A stretch of 64,000 bases of DNA, from assembly GCF_015209585.1 (NCBI RefSeq), contig NZ_JADEYR010000013.1, forward strand, positions 30,781 to 94,780. Reading direction: 5' to 3'. The translations under genes and the position numbers were made by a program. This stretch comes from Brachybacterium epidermidis (GTDB lineage: Bacteria; Actinomycetota; Actinomycetes; Actinomycetales; Dermabacteraceae). Every line of letters starts with the position of its first letter. The stretch's first letter is position 1. The notes beneath the pieces were generated by a model. That model did not search any database, was not told the DNA's origin, and saw only the letters and a list, made by a program, of their open reading frames with translations. Shown in pieces: positions 26,869-35,604 of the stretch.

Positions 26869-27669
26869 TCAGAGCCTGCGCAGCGCCTCGCTGATCCGCC
26901 CAGCCCCGGACTTCGGGCTCCAGTCCTCGTGCAGCACCCCGAACTGGTCCTGGTCGCTATCGCGCAGCTCGTACAGCAGCACCTCTCGCACCGTCAACAG
27001 CCACACGCCGCTGCGGCTGACGATGACCCCTTGGTCCTGGGCGGCGGTGAGCCAGGCGTCCAGGACGCGCGGGTTGCCGTCGCACCGGCGCACGAAGAAC
27101 TCTGCGACCGTTCCCGGGACGCTGCCGCCGAGGCGCTCCTGAAGCAGCGACCGGATCTCGTCGTCGCGCAGGGGACACAGCTCCAGGGCTGTCAGCACGC
27201 CGTCGTGGACCAGAGATCCGAACTGCTCGGAGACGGAGGGGTGACGGCGGGAGACCACCACCAGCCGGATCTGCCCGGTCATCGACAGCTGGGACAGGAC
27301 GGTGCTGCTGGGCACGTCGAGCTGGTCGGCGTCGTCGACCACAACGACGGGGCGTTCCGTGCCGGGAGCGGTGAGGGCGCGGACCACCGCGCGGCGCAGG
27401 CCTGCGGGGTCGGTGCCCGACGGGGGCGAGAGGTCCTGATCCAGCAGCGGGGCGAGGGCCCCGTAGGGGAACCGGCGCAGGACCCTGTCGGCGTGGACCC
27501 AGTGCGGGGGCTCCCCCTGGGACGCGGCGATCGTGCGGGCAAGCGACGTCTTGCCCAGCCCCCGGGGCCCGTGCACCAGCAGTCCTCCGCGCCGCGTTGA
27601 GGTGAGGACCGCCAGGGCCAGGGCCAGCTCCTGCTCCCGGCCGATCAGGGGAGTGCTCGCCGTCGTCAC
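26869..27669 (-). CDS. STAND-type NTPase, LuxR-regulator-like but without HTH
   Basis: A 266-residue protein with Walker A GPRGLGKTSLA (residues 34-44), Walker B VVVVDDADQLD (about 107-117) and a sensor-type R near VVVSRRHP. It resembles the NTPase part of LAL-type LuxR regulators yet has no helical-repeat region and no C-terminal HTH. Its ATG overlaps the stop of the full-length regulator upstream (ATGA). It may be a truncated paralogue or a dedicated partner that modulates the regulator. Its 3' end abuts the sulfatase remnant, which favours truncation. Confidence 0.75.
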   Translation of the reverse strand: MTTASTPLIGREQELALALAVLTSTRRGGLLVHGPRGLGKTSLARTIAASQGEPPHWVHADRVLRRFPYGALAPLLDQDLSPPSGTDPAGLRRAVVRALTAPGTERPVVVVDDADQLDVPSSTVLSQLSMTGQIRLVVVSRRHPSVSEQFGSLVHDGVLTALELCPLRDDEIRSLLQERLGGSVPGTVAEFFVRRCDGNPRVLDAWLTAAQDQGVIVSRSGVWLLTVREVLLYELRDSDQDQFGVLHEDWSPKSGAGRISEALRRL

Positions 27670-30248
27670 GCTCGCCCCCTGTCATCGTCCAGTGCCTTCC
27701 GCAGCTCGGCACGGGAGCCCACGTGCAGGCGCTGGTAGATCTTGTCCAGGTGCCACTCGACCGTGCGCGGCGAGAGGTGGAAGCGGGCGCCCAGCTGCTG
27801 GCTGGTGGCCCCGGTCGCCGCGGCCTCGGCGAGCTCCAGCTCGAAGGTGCTCAGCGGGGCCGCCGGCCGCTGGAGACCCCGCGCCTGCCTCATCAGGCGA
27901 TACGCACGAGCAGTACGGGCGCGCGCCGTGCGGATCTGAGCGCGCTCACCGCCCTCGCGGGCGAGGACCAGGGCGCGACCGGCCGTGTCATGGGCGAGCA
28001 TCACGTCCCCCATCGCCTCGGCCATGCTGGTGGCCTCCAACAGGTCGGGCACGCTGCCGCGCTCGATCCCGATGCCCAGCATGCGCCCCAGCGCCACGAT
28101 CGGCTCCCCCTCCCTCACGGGCAGGGCGGCCAGCTCCTGCGCGGCGGAGACGCTGTCGTGGTTCGCAGCTTGGATCAGGACGTGCACGGCGGCAGTCACC
28201 CCGCCCTCCGCGCGTATCTCCCGCGCCAGTTCCTCCATGCCTCGCGCGGCGTCCGTCCGCGCCGTCAGCCCCAGCTCCGCCAGCTGGAGGAACCTCGTGA
28301 TGCGCTCGATCAGCCAGTCCCTCGGAGACGCCGGGTGGACGGGACGGGCCACCGGCAGCGGGGACTCGGTTCGCAGGAACTGGTGCGCCAGGCGCCGTGC
28401 CGCGTCGGTGACCCCCTGCAGTCCCAGGGGATCGGCTCGCTCCAGCTCCCCGGCGCAGGCGCTGAGCACCGTCAGGGCGTCGGGGATGCGGCCACGACGC
28501 AGTGCCTCGATGCCGGAGATCACCTGGGCGCCGCTGTCCGTGGCCCCGAGGGACCGCATGGAGTCGATGACCCGCTGCGTCTGCTGGGGAGCCCCGGCGA
28601 GCAGGAAGGAGCGGTACAGGCAGTGGTGCACGATCAGCCGATCCACCACCGAGGGGCTGCTCAGCTCGAGCATCTGCAGGGCCCGCGTGGCGTGTCCCAG
28701 GCCCTCGGCCACGGCCCCCTTGGTGATGAGGGCCTCGCCCTGGCGCGCCGCGGCCATGGCGCGGGTCGCTGGCGGGACGGTCAGGTCATGGCGCATGGTC
28801 TCGCAGATCGCGATCACCTCGTCGAAGCGACCGCCGCGCTGATGGCGGTGGGCGTGTGCGATCCTCAGCCGGGGGGACGCGCCCTCCGGCAGCCCGCGCG
28901 ACGGGCCCGGGAGATCCGTGAACGGGTCCGTCAGGCTCAGGCGCACCCGGTGGGCGCCCTCGGCGATCTCCGGGTCCGGGTGCTCGTCCAGGTGCCGCAG
29001 CACGTCCTCGAGCTCATCGAAGCGACCCAGCATCCGCAGGCTGCGCGCGACCTGGAGCTTCAGTCGGGGATCGGAGCAGTCCGCGTGGGCGGCGAGCTCG
29101 AGCACCTGATGGGCGTCGCCGCGCTCGAAGGCGTGGGAGGCCCCGGTCGCGACCAGCCACGGATCGGGGTGCGTGTGGCACCGCACCGCGCAGCGGGCGA
29201 AGCCGAAGCGGGTCACGGGGGGCAGGGTGCGGATGTCCACGGCGCCCTGCAGGGTCTCCCACAGCCGGAGTCGACGAGCAGGGGGGATGCTGTGGGCCAG
29301 CATCTCCGAGAGCACCCGCTCGGCCAGACGGACGGTGCTGGGGGGCCCGGCGGTGGCGTGCAGCAGGCCCGTGGCGAGCAGGGAGCTGAGGACATCCGCC
29401 TCGGCGATCCTCAGCAGTGCGGACAGGGGAACGGCCTCCACCATGGCGACCATCAGGACCAGGTCGCGGGCGATCGAGCTCAGACGGGCAAGGCGGTTGT
29501 CGTGGATGTGCTGGATGCCGGTGTAGTCGAGAGGGGCCACGAGGATCCAGGTCCCCTCATGCAGCTGCAGCGTGCCCTGGCGCCGCTGATGCCGTACCAG
29601 TTCGATCAGCAGCTGGGGATTGCCTCCCGTGGCGGTCGCGAGCATGTCGACGCTGCGGGCGGAGACCGGGGCGCCGAGGGTGCGCTCGAGCAGCCTCCGG
29701 CTGGAGTCGCGGTCCATCCCGCTGAGGTCGATGCGACGGATCCTGTTCTCGCACCACAGTGCGGTGAAGAGATCCGCCGGTGGGGTCAGGGTGTCGGTGG
29801 CGGCGAGCAGGGAGATGGCGTGCTCGCGCACGAGCTGGGTGACCAGGGAGGCGGAGAGCTCGTCGATGCGGTCGCAGTTGTCGACGACCAGCAGCACCGG
29901 CCTGTCCCCGGCGCGCTCCCGCAGAGCCCTGCTGATGACCCCGTAGGCCTCGAGGGGATCGGGAGGCAGCGGGCCGTCGGCATCGGTCGCCAGGAGCAGC
30001 AGGCTGCCGTAGGGCTGCTGGGCCAGGTGGGGGGTGCACAGCAGGCGTTCGATGTGGAACGTCCCGATGTAGCGCTCGAGGGCGTCCTCGATGGTGCGGG
30101 TCTTCCCGATCCCGGGTGGCCCGACCAGGAGGGCACCTTGCAGACGTGGTTCGGACAGTGACGCGTGCACCGCCGACTCGACATCGCCCGCCTGGAGTGC
30201 AGGGGGTGGCATGCCCAGCGGAGAGGCCGGGTCCAGAAGTCCAGTCAT
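27666..30248 (-). CDS. LAL-type LuxR-family transcriptional regulator
   Basis: An 860-residue regulator. N-terminal NTPase: Walker A GPPGIGKT (about 44-51) and Walker B VLLVVDNCDRID (about 116-127). A long helical TPR-like middle (about 330-780) follows, then a C-terminal GerE/LuxR HTH (ATSQQLGARFHLSPRTVEWH near 820). Such proteins sense a ligand through the NTPase/TPR part and activate catabolic operons, as MalT does. The ATG at 30248 gives the family start; the frame upstream is noise. The target operon is not evident; a histidine-kinase-like remnant lies immediately upstream. Confidence 0.9.
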   Translation of the reverse strand: MTGLLDPASPLGMPPPALQAGDVESAVHASLSEPRLQGALLVGPPGIGKTRTIEDALERYIGTFHIERLLCTPHLAQQPYGSLLLLATDADGPLPPDPLEAYGVISRALRERAGDRPVLLVVDNCDRIDELSASLVTQLVREHAISLLAATDTLTPPADLFTALWCENRIRRIDLSGMDRDSSRRLLERTLGAPVSARSVDMLATATGGNPQLLIELVRHQRRQGTLQLHEGTWILVAPLDYTGIQHIHDNRLARLSSIARDLVLMVAMVEAVPLSALLRIAEADVLSSLLATGLLHATAGPPSTVRLAERVLSEMLAHSIPPARRLRLWETLQGAVDIRTLPPVTRFGFARCAVRCHTHPDPWLVATGASHAFERGDAHQVLELAAHADCSDPRLKLQVARSLRMLGRFDELEDVLRHLDEHPDPEIAEGAHRVRLSLTDPFTDLPGPSRGLPEGASPRLRIAHAHRHQRGGRFDEVIAICETMRHDLTVPPATRAMAAARQGEALITKGAVAEGLGHATRALQMLELSSPSVVDRLIVHHCLYRSFLLAGAPQQTQRVIDSMRSLGATDSGAQVISGIEALRRGRIPDALTVLSACAGELERADPLGLQGVTDAARRLAHQFLRTESPLPVARPVHPASPRDWLIERITRFLQLAELGLTARTDAARGMEELAREIRAEGGVTAAVHVLIQAANHDSVSAAQELAALPVREGEPIVALGRMLGIGIERGSVPDLLEATSMAEAMGDVMLAHDTAGRALVLAREGGERAQIRTARARTARAYRLMRQARGLQRPAAPLSTFELELAEAAATGATSQQLGARFHLSPRTVEWHLDKIYQRLHVGSRAELRKALDDDRGRA

Positions 30249-30342
30249 CAGGTGCTCGCTTCGACGCCGTGGCGGGGGCAGAGGGCGAGAGGGCCTGGCC
30301 ATCGCTTCCCTGCATCTGTCCAGGATACGCCGGTGCGTATAC

Positions 30343-30502
30343 GCCGTGCCGGCAGTTTTCTCAAGAGCGGGGCGGCGTGAGTCCCGCCACGAAACGCGCG
30401 CAGGGCGCTTCCCACCGTGAGACCCCCCCCGCAGAAGGTGGTCTCGGCCATCAACCCGAACCCCTCGGCCCCCAGCCCCAGCCCGGTGCCGTCGAGCGTT
30501 CC
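30343..30502 (-). pseudogene. Possible histidine-kinase C-terminal remnant
   Basis: Within the 331-bp gap between two genes, the minus strand reads GTGLGLGAEGFGLMAETTF then CGGGLTVGSALRAFRGGTH. This spacing resembles the G2 box and terminal strand of NarL-partner histidine kinases (GLGLxGMxERxxxxGGxLxxG). There is no start and no rest of the kinase. Otherwise the gap 30249-30579 shows only G/C runs. Confidence 0.35.
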
Positions 30503-30579
30503 CCCGGGGGGCCATGCAGTCCGCCGCCAGTGCGGCACCGCTCGCCTCCGCGCCCTCGGCCGAGGAGGCGGCCCGTCCG

Positions 30580-31290
30580 TCAGTCTCGACCCAGCAGCTG
30601 GCCCATCGGCACGAAGTTCGCGAACTCGGCGTCTAGCTCGCTGCCTGCGGTCCCGGACTCGGCGGGCGAGCCGTCGGCCGTGGTTTCGGTGTCGCCGCCG
30701 GCCTGAGCCTCGGCCTCGGCGGCGGCACCGGCGGTGCGCAGCATCATCGCCAGCTCCGCGGCCGCACGACGGATCCGGGAGGACAGCGGCAGCGCGTCGG
30801 CCTGCCCCTCAGTGTCCGCACCGAAGTCCGCCGATGCCGCGAACACGGAGGTGGGCACGATCTGCGACTTGAGGTACGCGAACATCGGGCGGATCGCGTA
30901 GTCGATCGCCAGCGAGTGGCGGGGCGTGCCCGCCGTGGCCCCCAGCAGCACCGGCTTGTCCTTCCAGATCTCGATGTCCATCGCGTCGAAGAAGGACTTG
31001 AACAGCCCCGAGGGGCCCACGTTGAACACGGGGGTCACCGCGATCACCGCGTCGGCCGTGCGGATGGACTCCACCACCACGCCCAGGCGCTCGCCGGTGA
31101 AGCGGGTGAGCATGGCGTCGGTGATGTCGTGCGCCAGTTCGCGCAGCTCCACGGTCTGCACGTCCACCACCGCGCCCGCGCGCTCCAGCTCGAGGCGGGC
31201 GGCGCGGGAGAGCTGGTCGGCGAGCATGCGGGTGGAGCTGGGGGTGGAGAGTCCTGCGGCCAGCGCCACGATGCGGATCGGTTCGGTCAT
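30580..31290 (-). CDS. NADPH-dependent FMN reductase (CE1759 type)
   Basis: A 236-residue flavodoxin-like FMN reductase. The FMN phosphate loop region is LAAGLSTPSSTRMLAD (residues 10-25), with VTPVFNVGPSGLFKSFFDAMD near 85-105 and the family's GATAGTPRHSLAIDY near 118. A charged, Glu/Ala-rich C-terminal extension follows residue 175. It would supply reduced flavin to the adjacent LLM monooxygenase, with which it forms an operon (47-bp gap). The CE1758/CE1759 gene pair is common in actinobacteria; its substrate is unknown. Confidence 0.9.
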   Translation of the reverse strand: MTEPIRIVALAAGLSTPSSTRMLADQLSRAARLELERAGAVVDVQTVELRELAHDITDAMLTRFTGERLGVVVESIRTADAVIAVTPVFNVGPSGLFKSFFDAMDIEIWKDKPVLLGATAGTPRHSLAIDYAIRPMFAYLKSQIVPTSVFAASADFGADTEGQADALPLSSRIRRAAAELAMMLRTAGAAAEAEAQAGGDTETTADGSPAESGTAGSELDAEFANFVPMGQLLGRD

Positions 31291-31337
31291 GGGAGTGCTC
31301 CCTTCGGGGTAGCGGGTGGCTGGGTGTCGGCGTGGTG

Positions 31338-32510
31338 TCAGGCCAGGCGTTTCTCGCTGCGGGAGTCCTCCGCGCGCAGCCCGGTCCAGTTGTCCCCGGT
31401 CTCGAACCTGTAGGCGTCGTCGAAGGCGCCGCGCTCTGCCTCGGCGGCCGCCACCAGGGTCTGGTGGGTGGGGGCATCGGGCACATCGGCCGGACGGCGG
31501 GCGTCCAGCTCCTTGCGCAGCACCGGCACCACCTCGGTGCCCAGCAGCTCGATCTGCTCCAGGACGGTCTTGGCGGGCAGGCCCGCGTGGTCCATCAGGA
31601 ACATCTGGCGCTGGTAGTCGCCCACATGGTCGGCCATGGTCAGGTAGCGCTCCACCACCTGCTCCGGGGAGCCGACGGTCAGCGGGGTCATGCGGGTGAA
31701 GTCCTCCATCGAGGGGCCGCCGCCGTACACGGGGGCCGCATCGAAGTAGGGGCGGAACTCGTTCCAGGCGTCCTGGCTGTTCTTGCGCATGAACGCCTGC
31801 CCGCCCAGGCCCACGATGGCCTGCGTGGCGGTGCCGTGCCCGTAGTGCTCATAGCGCTCGCGGTACAGCTGCACCATCTGCTTGGTGTGGCTCATGGGCC
31901 AGAAGATGTTGTTGTGCAGGAAGCCGTCGCCGTAGTACGCGGCCTGCTCGGCGATCTGCGGGGAGCGGATCGAACCGTGCCACACGAAGGGCGCGACGCC
32001 GTCCAGCGGGCGCGGGGTCGAGGTGAACTGCTGCAGCGGGGTGCGGAACTGGCCCTCCCAATCCACGACGTCCTCGCTCCACAGGCGGCGCAGCAGGTCG
32101 TAGTTCTCGATCGCGAGCTCGATGCCCGTGCGGATGTCCTGGCCGAACCAGGGGTACACCGGGCCGGTGTTGCCGCGGCCCATCACCAGGTCCACGCGGC
32201 CGCCGGTGAGGTGCTGCAGCATCGCGTAGTCCTCGGCGATCTTCACCGGGTCGTTGGTGGTGATCAGGGTGGTGGCGGTGGAGAGGATGATCCGCTCGGT
32301 CTGCGCGCCGATGTAGGCCAGCGTGGTGGTGGGGGAGGAGGTCACGAACGGCGGGTTGTGGTGCTCGCCGATCGCGAACACGTCCAGGCCCACCTGCTCG
32401 GCGAGCCTGGCCTGCTCCACGATGGACTTCAGCCGCTCGTTCTCGGTGGGGACCTTGCCGGTGGCCACGTCGGGCGTGATGTCGGCGATGGAGAAGACCC
32501 CGAACTGCAT
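31338..32510 (-). CDS. LLM-class flavin-dependent oxidoreductase (CE1758 type)
   Basis: A 390-residue luciferase-like monooxygenase with a TIM-barrel fold. Typical strands are FAIGEHHNPPF (residues 45-55), the LTGGRVDLVMGRGNTGPVY stretch near 100, and a late FLMDHAG. It oxidises an unknown substrate with O2 and FMNH2 supplied by the neighbouring FMN reductase. The ATG at 32510 begins MQFGVFSIADI as in relatives. A palindrome lies 57 bp upstream, suggesting a repressor-controlled promoter. Confidence 0.92.
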   Translation of the reverse strand: MQFGVFSIADITPDVATGKVPTENERLKSIVEQARLAEQVGLDVFAIGEHHNPPFVTSSPTTTLAYIGAQTERIILSTATTLITTNDPVKIAEDYAMLQHLTGGRVDLVMGRGNTGPVYPWFGQDIRTGIELAIENYDLLRRLWSEDVVDWEGQFRTPLQQFTSTPRPLDGVAPFVWHGSIRSPQIAEQAAYYGDGFLHNNIFWPMSHTKQMVQLYRERYEHYGHGTATQAIVGLGGQAFMRKNSQDAWNEFRPYFDAAPVYGGGPSMEDFTRMTPLTVGSPEQVVERYLTMADHVGDYQRQMFLMDHAGLPAKTVLEQIELLGTEVVPVLRKELDARRPADVPDAPTHQTLVAAAEAERGAFDDAYRFETGDNWTGLRAEDSRSEKRLA

Positions 32511-32566
32511 GTCGCGCTCCTGACGAAGTGATGGGACCCGAGCGGCGCAGTGCACCCCTGTGGCAC

Positions 32567-32584
32567 TAGTTCAAAACTAAACTA
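32567..32584. promoter_or_regulatory. AT-rich palindromic operator candidate
   Basis: TAGTT-CAA-AACTA (32567-32579) is a perfect inverted repeat followed by a further AACTA half-site (32580-32584). It is the only AT-rich stretch in the gap upstream of the LLM/FMN-reductase operon. It resembles MarR- or Rrf2-like operators in size; no such regulator is adjacent. Confidence 0.5.
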
Positions 32585-32635
32585 TTCCTGGAGAGGACGC
32601 AAGGCGGAAGGCCTGTGGCATCGGTGACGTCGCAC

Positions 32636-34192
32636 TCAGTCGACCTGGTCGGCCGGCGCCTCCCACGTGATGCACTGCGAGAGATCACCGTTGGCATCCC
32701 GCCCCGCGTTCACCCACGCCGCCCGGGACTCGGCCGACGGCTCGGCGGGGCTCGCCGGATCGGCCTGCGCCTCCGCAGAGGTCACGAACTCCTCGACCCT
32801 CTCGGTGGGCCTGGGGCCGGTGGGCTGCTGGAAGGCGGCCGCGGAGCCGAAGCAGGACTGCTGCAGGGCGTACCGGCGCCGCATCTCCTCGGAGCCCGCG
32901 GCATCGCCCTCCAGCCCGTCCAGCAGTGCTCCGTAGTAGCTGTGCAGGGATGTCGCGGCGACGGGGAACACTGCGTAGGAGTAGGACAGGTGCCACATGT
33001 ACAGCTGCGGGGACTCCACCGCTGAGGTGGTGGAGAAGCCGGGGTCCCATTCGGCGGGCCAGTACAGGGTGTTGTCGCCGATGCACGCGCGCGGAGCGGT
33101 GCCGGTGAAGGTCTCCGGTGCGCAGCTGGATGCGGCGGGCGGCTCCGCGGCGGGGTGGACCACCACCTCGGGGGCGGTGAACTCCACTCCCTGCTCCTGC
33201 AGCGCCTGCCCCCAGGTGGTCGCCAGGCACGAGGCACCGGCCTCCAGGTAGGCCTGCAGCTCCTCGTCGGGGACCTTGCCCTCCGAGGCCGGCAGGCTGC
33301 AGCCGGCCGGGACCGAGAGCGTGGCCGCAGTGAGCGGGTTGGTGGCCATTACCTGCAGCAGCTCCTCGGGGGTCCCCTCGGGCTGCTCGCCCTCCTCCAA
33401 GGGGCGCCACTGAGCGGGATCCGCCGGGTCCTCCTCGGAGCTCGCGGCGGGCGGCTCCGAGGCGGCGGGAGTCCCGGGCTGGTCCAGCCACAGCAGGCCC
33501 ACCCCGGTGCCGATGCCCAGCAGGAGCAGCACCGCACACCCCAGGGCGATGGCGGGCACCAGCAGCCTGCGCTGCCGTGGGGCCGTCGCATCGACCCCCG
33601 GTGGCAGGCCCGCTGCCCCCGCAGCACTCCCAGAGCCCGCGGCAGCGGCCGACGAGGGACTCGCCACGGGGTCGGGGTCCACTGGGAACTGGAAGCGCGG
33701 CCGCTGGTCGAACCGCTGGATCGGGGCGGCGTCGGCGGGCCGGTACTCGCACTCGGCGAGGGCCGGTGAGCCGCCGGAGCTCGGCACCGCCGGCGATGCC
33801 GCGGGAGCAGGCGGTGCCGCGGGCGCTGAGGATGCGGCTGGAACAGGCGATGCCGGTGCCGGCGGGCCAGGGGGGTCCGCGGTGGTGAGACTGCTGTGCA
33901 GGTACGTCCCCCATGGAGGCGACGCGGGGTCTGGGCCTCCCCCGGAGGGCGGCGGTGCAGAATCGATGAAGTCCTGATCGGAGCCGGCGGCGGGTGCCTG
34001 CGGGGCCGGGCTGGGAACGCTGGCGATGAAGTCCTCGGACGGCGCCAGGGTGGACTCCGGGAGCTCGGGTCCAGGTCCCGGCGGCGGCGCCCACGAGGAG
34101 TGGTCCTCCTGCGGCGGCAGAGCCGGGCGCAGCACGGTGTCCTCCTCGTCGACCCCCGTGTCGGGGCCATCCAGGCCGTGTCCGCGGCTCAC
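32636..34192 (-). CDS. Membrane-anchored metallopeptidase-like protein without HExxH (long paralogue)
   Basis: A 518-residue protein: a Pro/Ala/Ser-rich cytoplasmic region (1-205), one membrane helix (about 209-236), and an extracellular domain. The domain resembles actinobacterial putative neutral zinc metallopeptidases: C-x-L-P, A-S-C-L-A-T-T-W, CAPETFTGTAPRACIGDNTLYW, a Cys near 450, and the ending LSQCITWEAPADQVD. Where the family has the zinc site HExxH this protein reads YMWHLSYSYAVF, so the catalytic Glu-His pair is absent. It is likely a binding or structural derivative. Its start overlaps the stop of the shorter paralogue by 4 bp. Confidence 0.75.
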   Translation of the reverse strand: MSRGHGLDGPDTGVDEEDTVLRPALPPQEDHSSWAPPPGPGPELPESTLAPSEDFIASVPSPAPQAPAAGSDQDFIDSAPPPSGGGPDPASPPWGTYLHSSLTTADPPGPPAPASPVPAASSAPAAPPAPAASPAVPSSGGSPALAECEYRPADAAPIQRFDQRPRFQFPVDPDPVASPSSAAAAGSGSAAGAAGLPPGVDATAPRQRRLLVPAIALGCAVLLLLGIGTGVGLLWLDQPGTPAASEPPAASSEEDPADPAQWRPLEEGEQPEGTPEELLQVMATNPLTAATLSVPAGCSLPASEGKVPDEELQAYLEAGASCLATTWGQALQEQGVEFTAPEVVVHPAAEPPAASSCAPETFTGTAPRACIGDNTLYWPAEWDPGFSTTSAVESPQLYMWHLSYSYAVFPVAATSLHSYYGALLDGLEGDAAGSEEMRRRYALQQSCFGSAAAFQQPTGPRPTERVEEFVTSAEAQADPASPAEPSAESRAAWVNAGRDANGDLSQCITWEAPADQVD

Positions 34193-35217
34193 GCGACCTG
34201 CTCCGTCGGCGCCAGCCAGGTGTTGCAGCGGGTGAGATCGCCCCCGGCCTCGAATCCCTGCCTAACCCAGTGCGCGCGGGACTCCGGCGCGATGGTGGAG
34301 GTGGAGGCGTCAGCCGGGGTCCAGTGCTCCACGCTGGTGAGGATGTCCCGCACCTGCTGGGACGGCTGCGAGGACTCGGGCACGCGCATGCTCACCGCGC
34401 TCGCCAGGCACAGGTGCTGCAGCCAGTAGCGCCGATCCGCCTCCGCCTGCCGGTCCGGATCGTCCTCAAGCTTCGCGTCGAGCGCTCGGTAGTACGGCCA
34501 CATCCCCGTGTTCCAGGTGACGCCGTTGAGGTAGTTGAGCGACAGGTCCCACAGGTACATGGTGGGGACCTTCGCCGGATCCTCCTGCTGTGCCCCGTAC
34601 CCGGCGCCCAGCGGCCAGTAGAGGACCCCGTCGAGATTGCACTGACGCGGCGAGGTCTGCTCGAAGGTGTCCGGCTCGCACGGGGACTGAGGGATGTCCG
34701 GCCAGGTGTGCACCTGGATCCTCGGCGGGATCCAGGGCAGGTTCCGGTCCGAGCTCGCGGTCGCCCATACCCGGTTCAGGCAGGCGCCGGCGGCGTCGAG
34801 GAGGGTCTGCAGCTGCTCGGCGTCGTGATCCACCTGTGTCGCCGGCAGCTCGCAGGTGCCGGTCGCCTCCATCGTTCCCTCGGTGAGCGGGGAGGCGGCC
34901 AGGATCGCCCAGACGTCATCGGCGCTGCCCTCGACCTCGTCGATCGGGGAGATGATCCTGTAGGTCGGGGCCTCCGCCGTGGGGCTCTCCGTGGTGGGGG
35001 TCTCGGTGGTCGGCGACGGCGTGGTGGTCTCGGGCTCCGGCGTGGTGGTGGGTTCTGCCGTCTGCTCGCCGCGGCCGGACAGCGCGAGGTAGGTGATCCC
35101 GCCGCCGATCCCGAGCAGCAGCGTGAGGATGCAGCCCGAGGCCACCGTGATCAGGGCCCAGGGCTTCTTCGGCGGTGGCGTCTGGCCGTAGCCCCCTGAA
35201 TCTGGTGCCGACATCAC
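34189..35217 (-). CDS. Membrane-anchored metallopeptidase-like protein without HExxH (short paralogue)
   Basis: A 342-residue paralogue of the downstream gene product. One helix lies near residues 19-46 (ALITVASGCILTLLLGIGGG) after a short cytoplasmic tail, then a Thr/Pro-rich stalk (about 52-84), then the same extracellular domain: CELPATQ, GACLNRVWAT, CEPDTFEQTSPRQCNLDGVL and the ending LTRCNTWLAPTEQV. The zinc-site position reads YLWDLSLNYLNG, lacking HExxH. The four cysteines shared with the paralogue suggest conserved disulfides. First gene of the two-gene operon. A tandem duplication followed by stalk divergence explains the pair. Confidence 0.75.
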   Translation of the reverse strand: MMSAPDSGGYGQTPPPKKPWALITVASGCILTLLLGIGGGITYLALSGRGEQTAEPTTTPEPETTTPSPTTETPTTESPTAEAPTYRIISPIDEVEGSADDVWAILAASPLTEGTMEATGTCELPATQVDHDAEQLQTLLDAAGACLNRVWATASSDRNLPWIPPRIQVHTWPDIPQSPCEPDTFEQTSPRQCNLDGVLYWPLGAGYGAQQEDPAKVPTMYLWDLSLNYLNGVTWNTGMWPYYRALDAKLEDDPDRQAEADRRYWLQHLCLASAVSMRVPESSQPSQQVRDILTSVEHWTPADASTSTIAPESRAHWVRQGFEAGGDLTRCNTWLAPTEQVA

Positions 35218-35317
35218 GTCCCCCTCCCATGCGCTGGCTCACACGAAGGATATCGGGGTGCCCGGGCTCGGGGGACGGTGTTCGGGCAGGTGGCGGACCG
35301 CTGCCGCCCGGAACATG

Positions 35318-35365
35318 CGAAAGACCCCTGACTCGCGATCAGCATCGCAGGTCAGGGGCCTTTCG
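35318..35365. terminator. Bidirectional intrinsic terminator
   Basis: CGAAAG and CTTTCG (35318-35323, 35360-35365) enclose CCCCTGAC and GTCAGGGG (35325-35332, 35351-35358), with further partial pairing inside. The A and T runs let it work in both directions. It stands directly beside a duplicate of the tRNA-Ser 3' end and could be the original terminator of that tRNA. Confidence 0.65.
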
Positions 35366-35367
35366 TT

Positions 35368-35380
35368 CGGCGGAGGATGG
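35368..35380. repeat. tRNA-Ser 3'-end duplicate, possible attachment site (left)
   Basis: CGGCGGAGGATGG is identical to 41471-41483, which covers the 3' acceptor end of the tRNA-Ser gene and its first flanking bases. Both copies have a terminator hairpin on their left side. This is the arrangement left when an element integrates in a tRNA 3' end. At 13 bp the match alone is not decisive. Confidence 0.4.
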
Positions 35381-35450
35381 AGTGTGCGAGTTCACGACAT
35401 CGTTGACAGCCCTGGGCAGGGATCGTGCTGGTGATCGTTGACCGGTGAGT
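35381..35450. repeat. Long direct repeat, left copy
   Basis: It matches 41257-41319. The last 44 bp (35407-35450) are identical to 41276-41319, and the first 19 differ at two bases; the left copy has eight extra bases between them. The motif ATCGTTGAC occurs within it (starts near 35399 and 35434) and again at 35457, as in multi-site ends of insertion sequences. No transposase is present. Confidence 0.8.
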
Positions 35451-35604
35451 CGCGTCATCGTTGACGAACCGGGGGTCGTGTTCGTTGCGGACGGCAATCG
35501 ATGACAATGCGCGGCAACCGGTGGAGCATGTCACAGTGACTCGACACCGTTGCTGTGTTCCCTGCGCTGCCCTGTGCCGAGACCGCCGAAGGAGTCGGAG
35601 AGCG

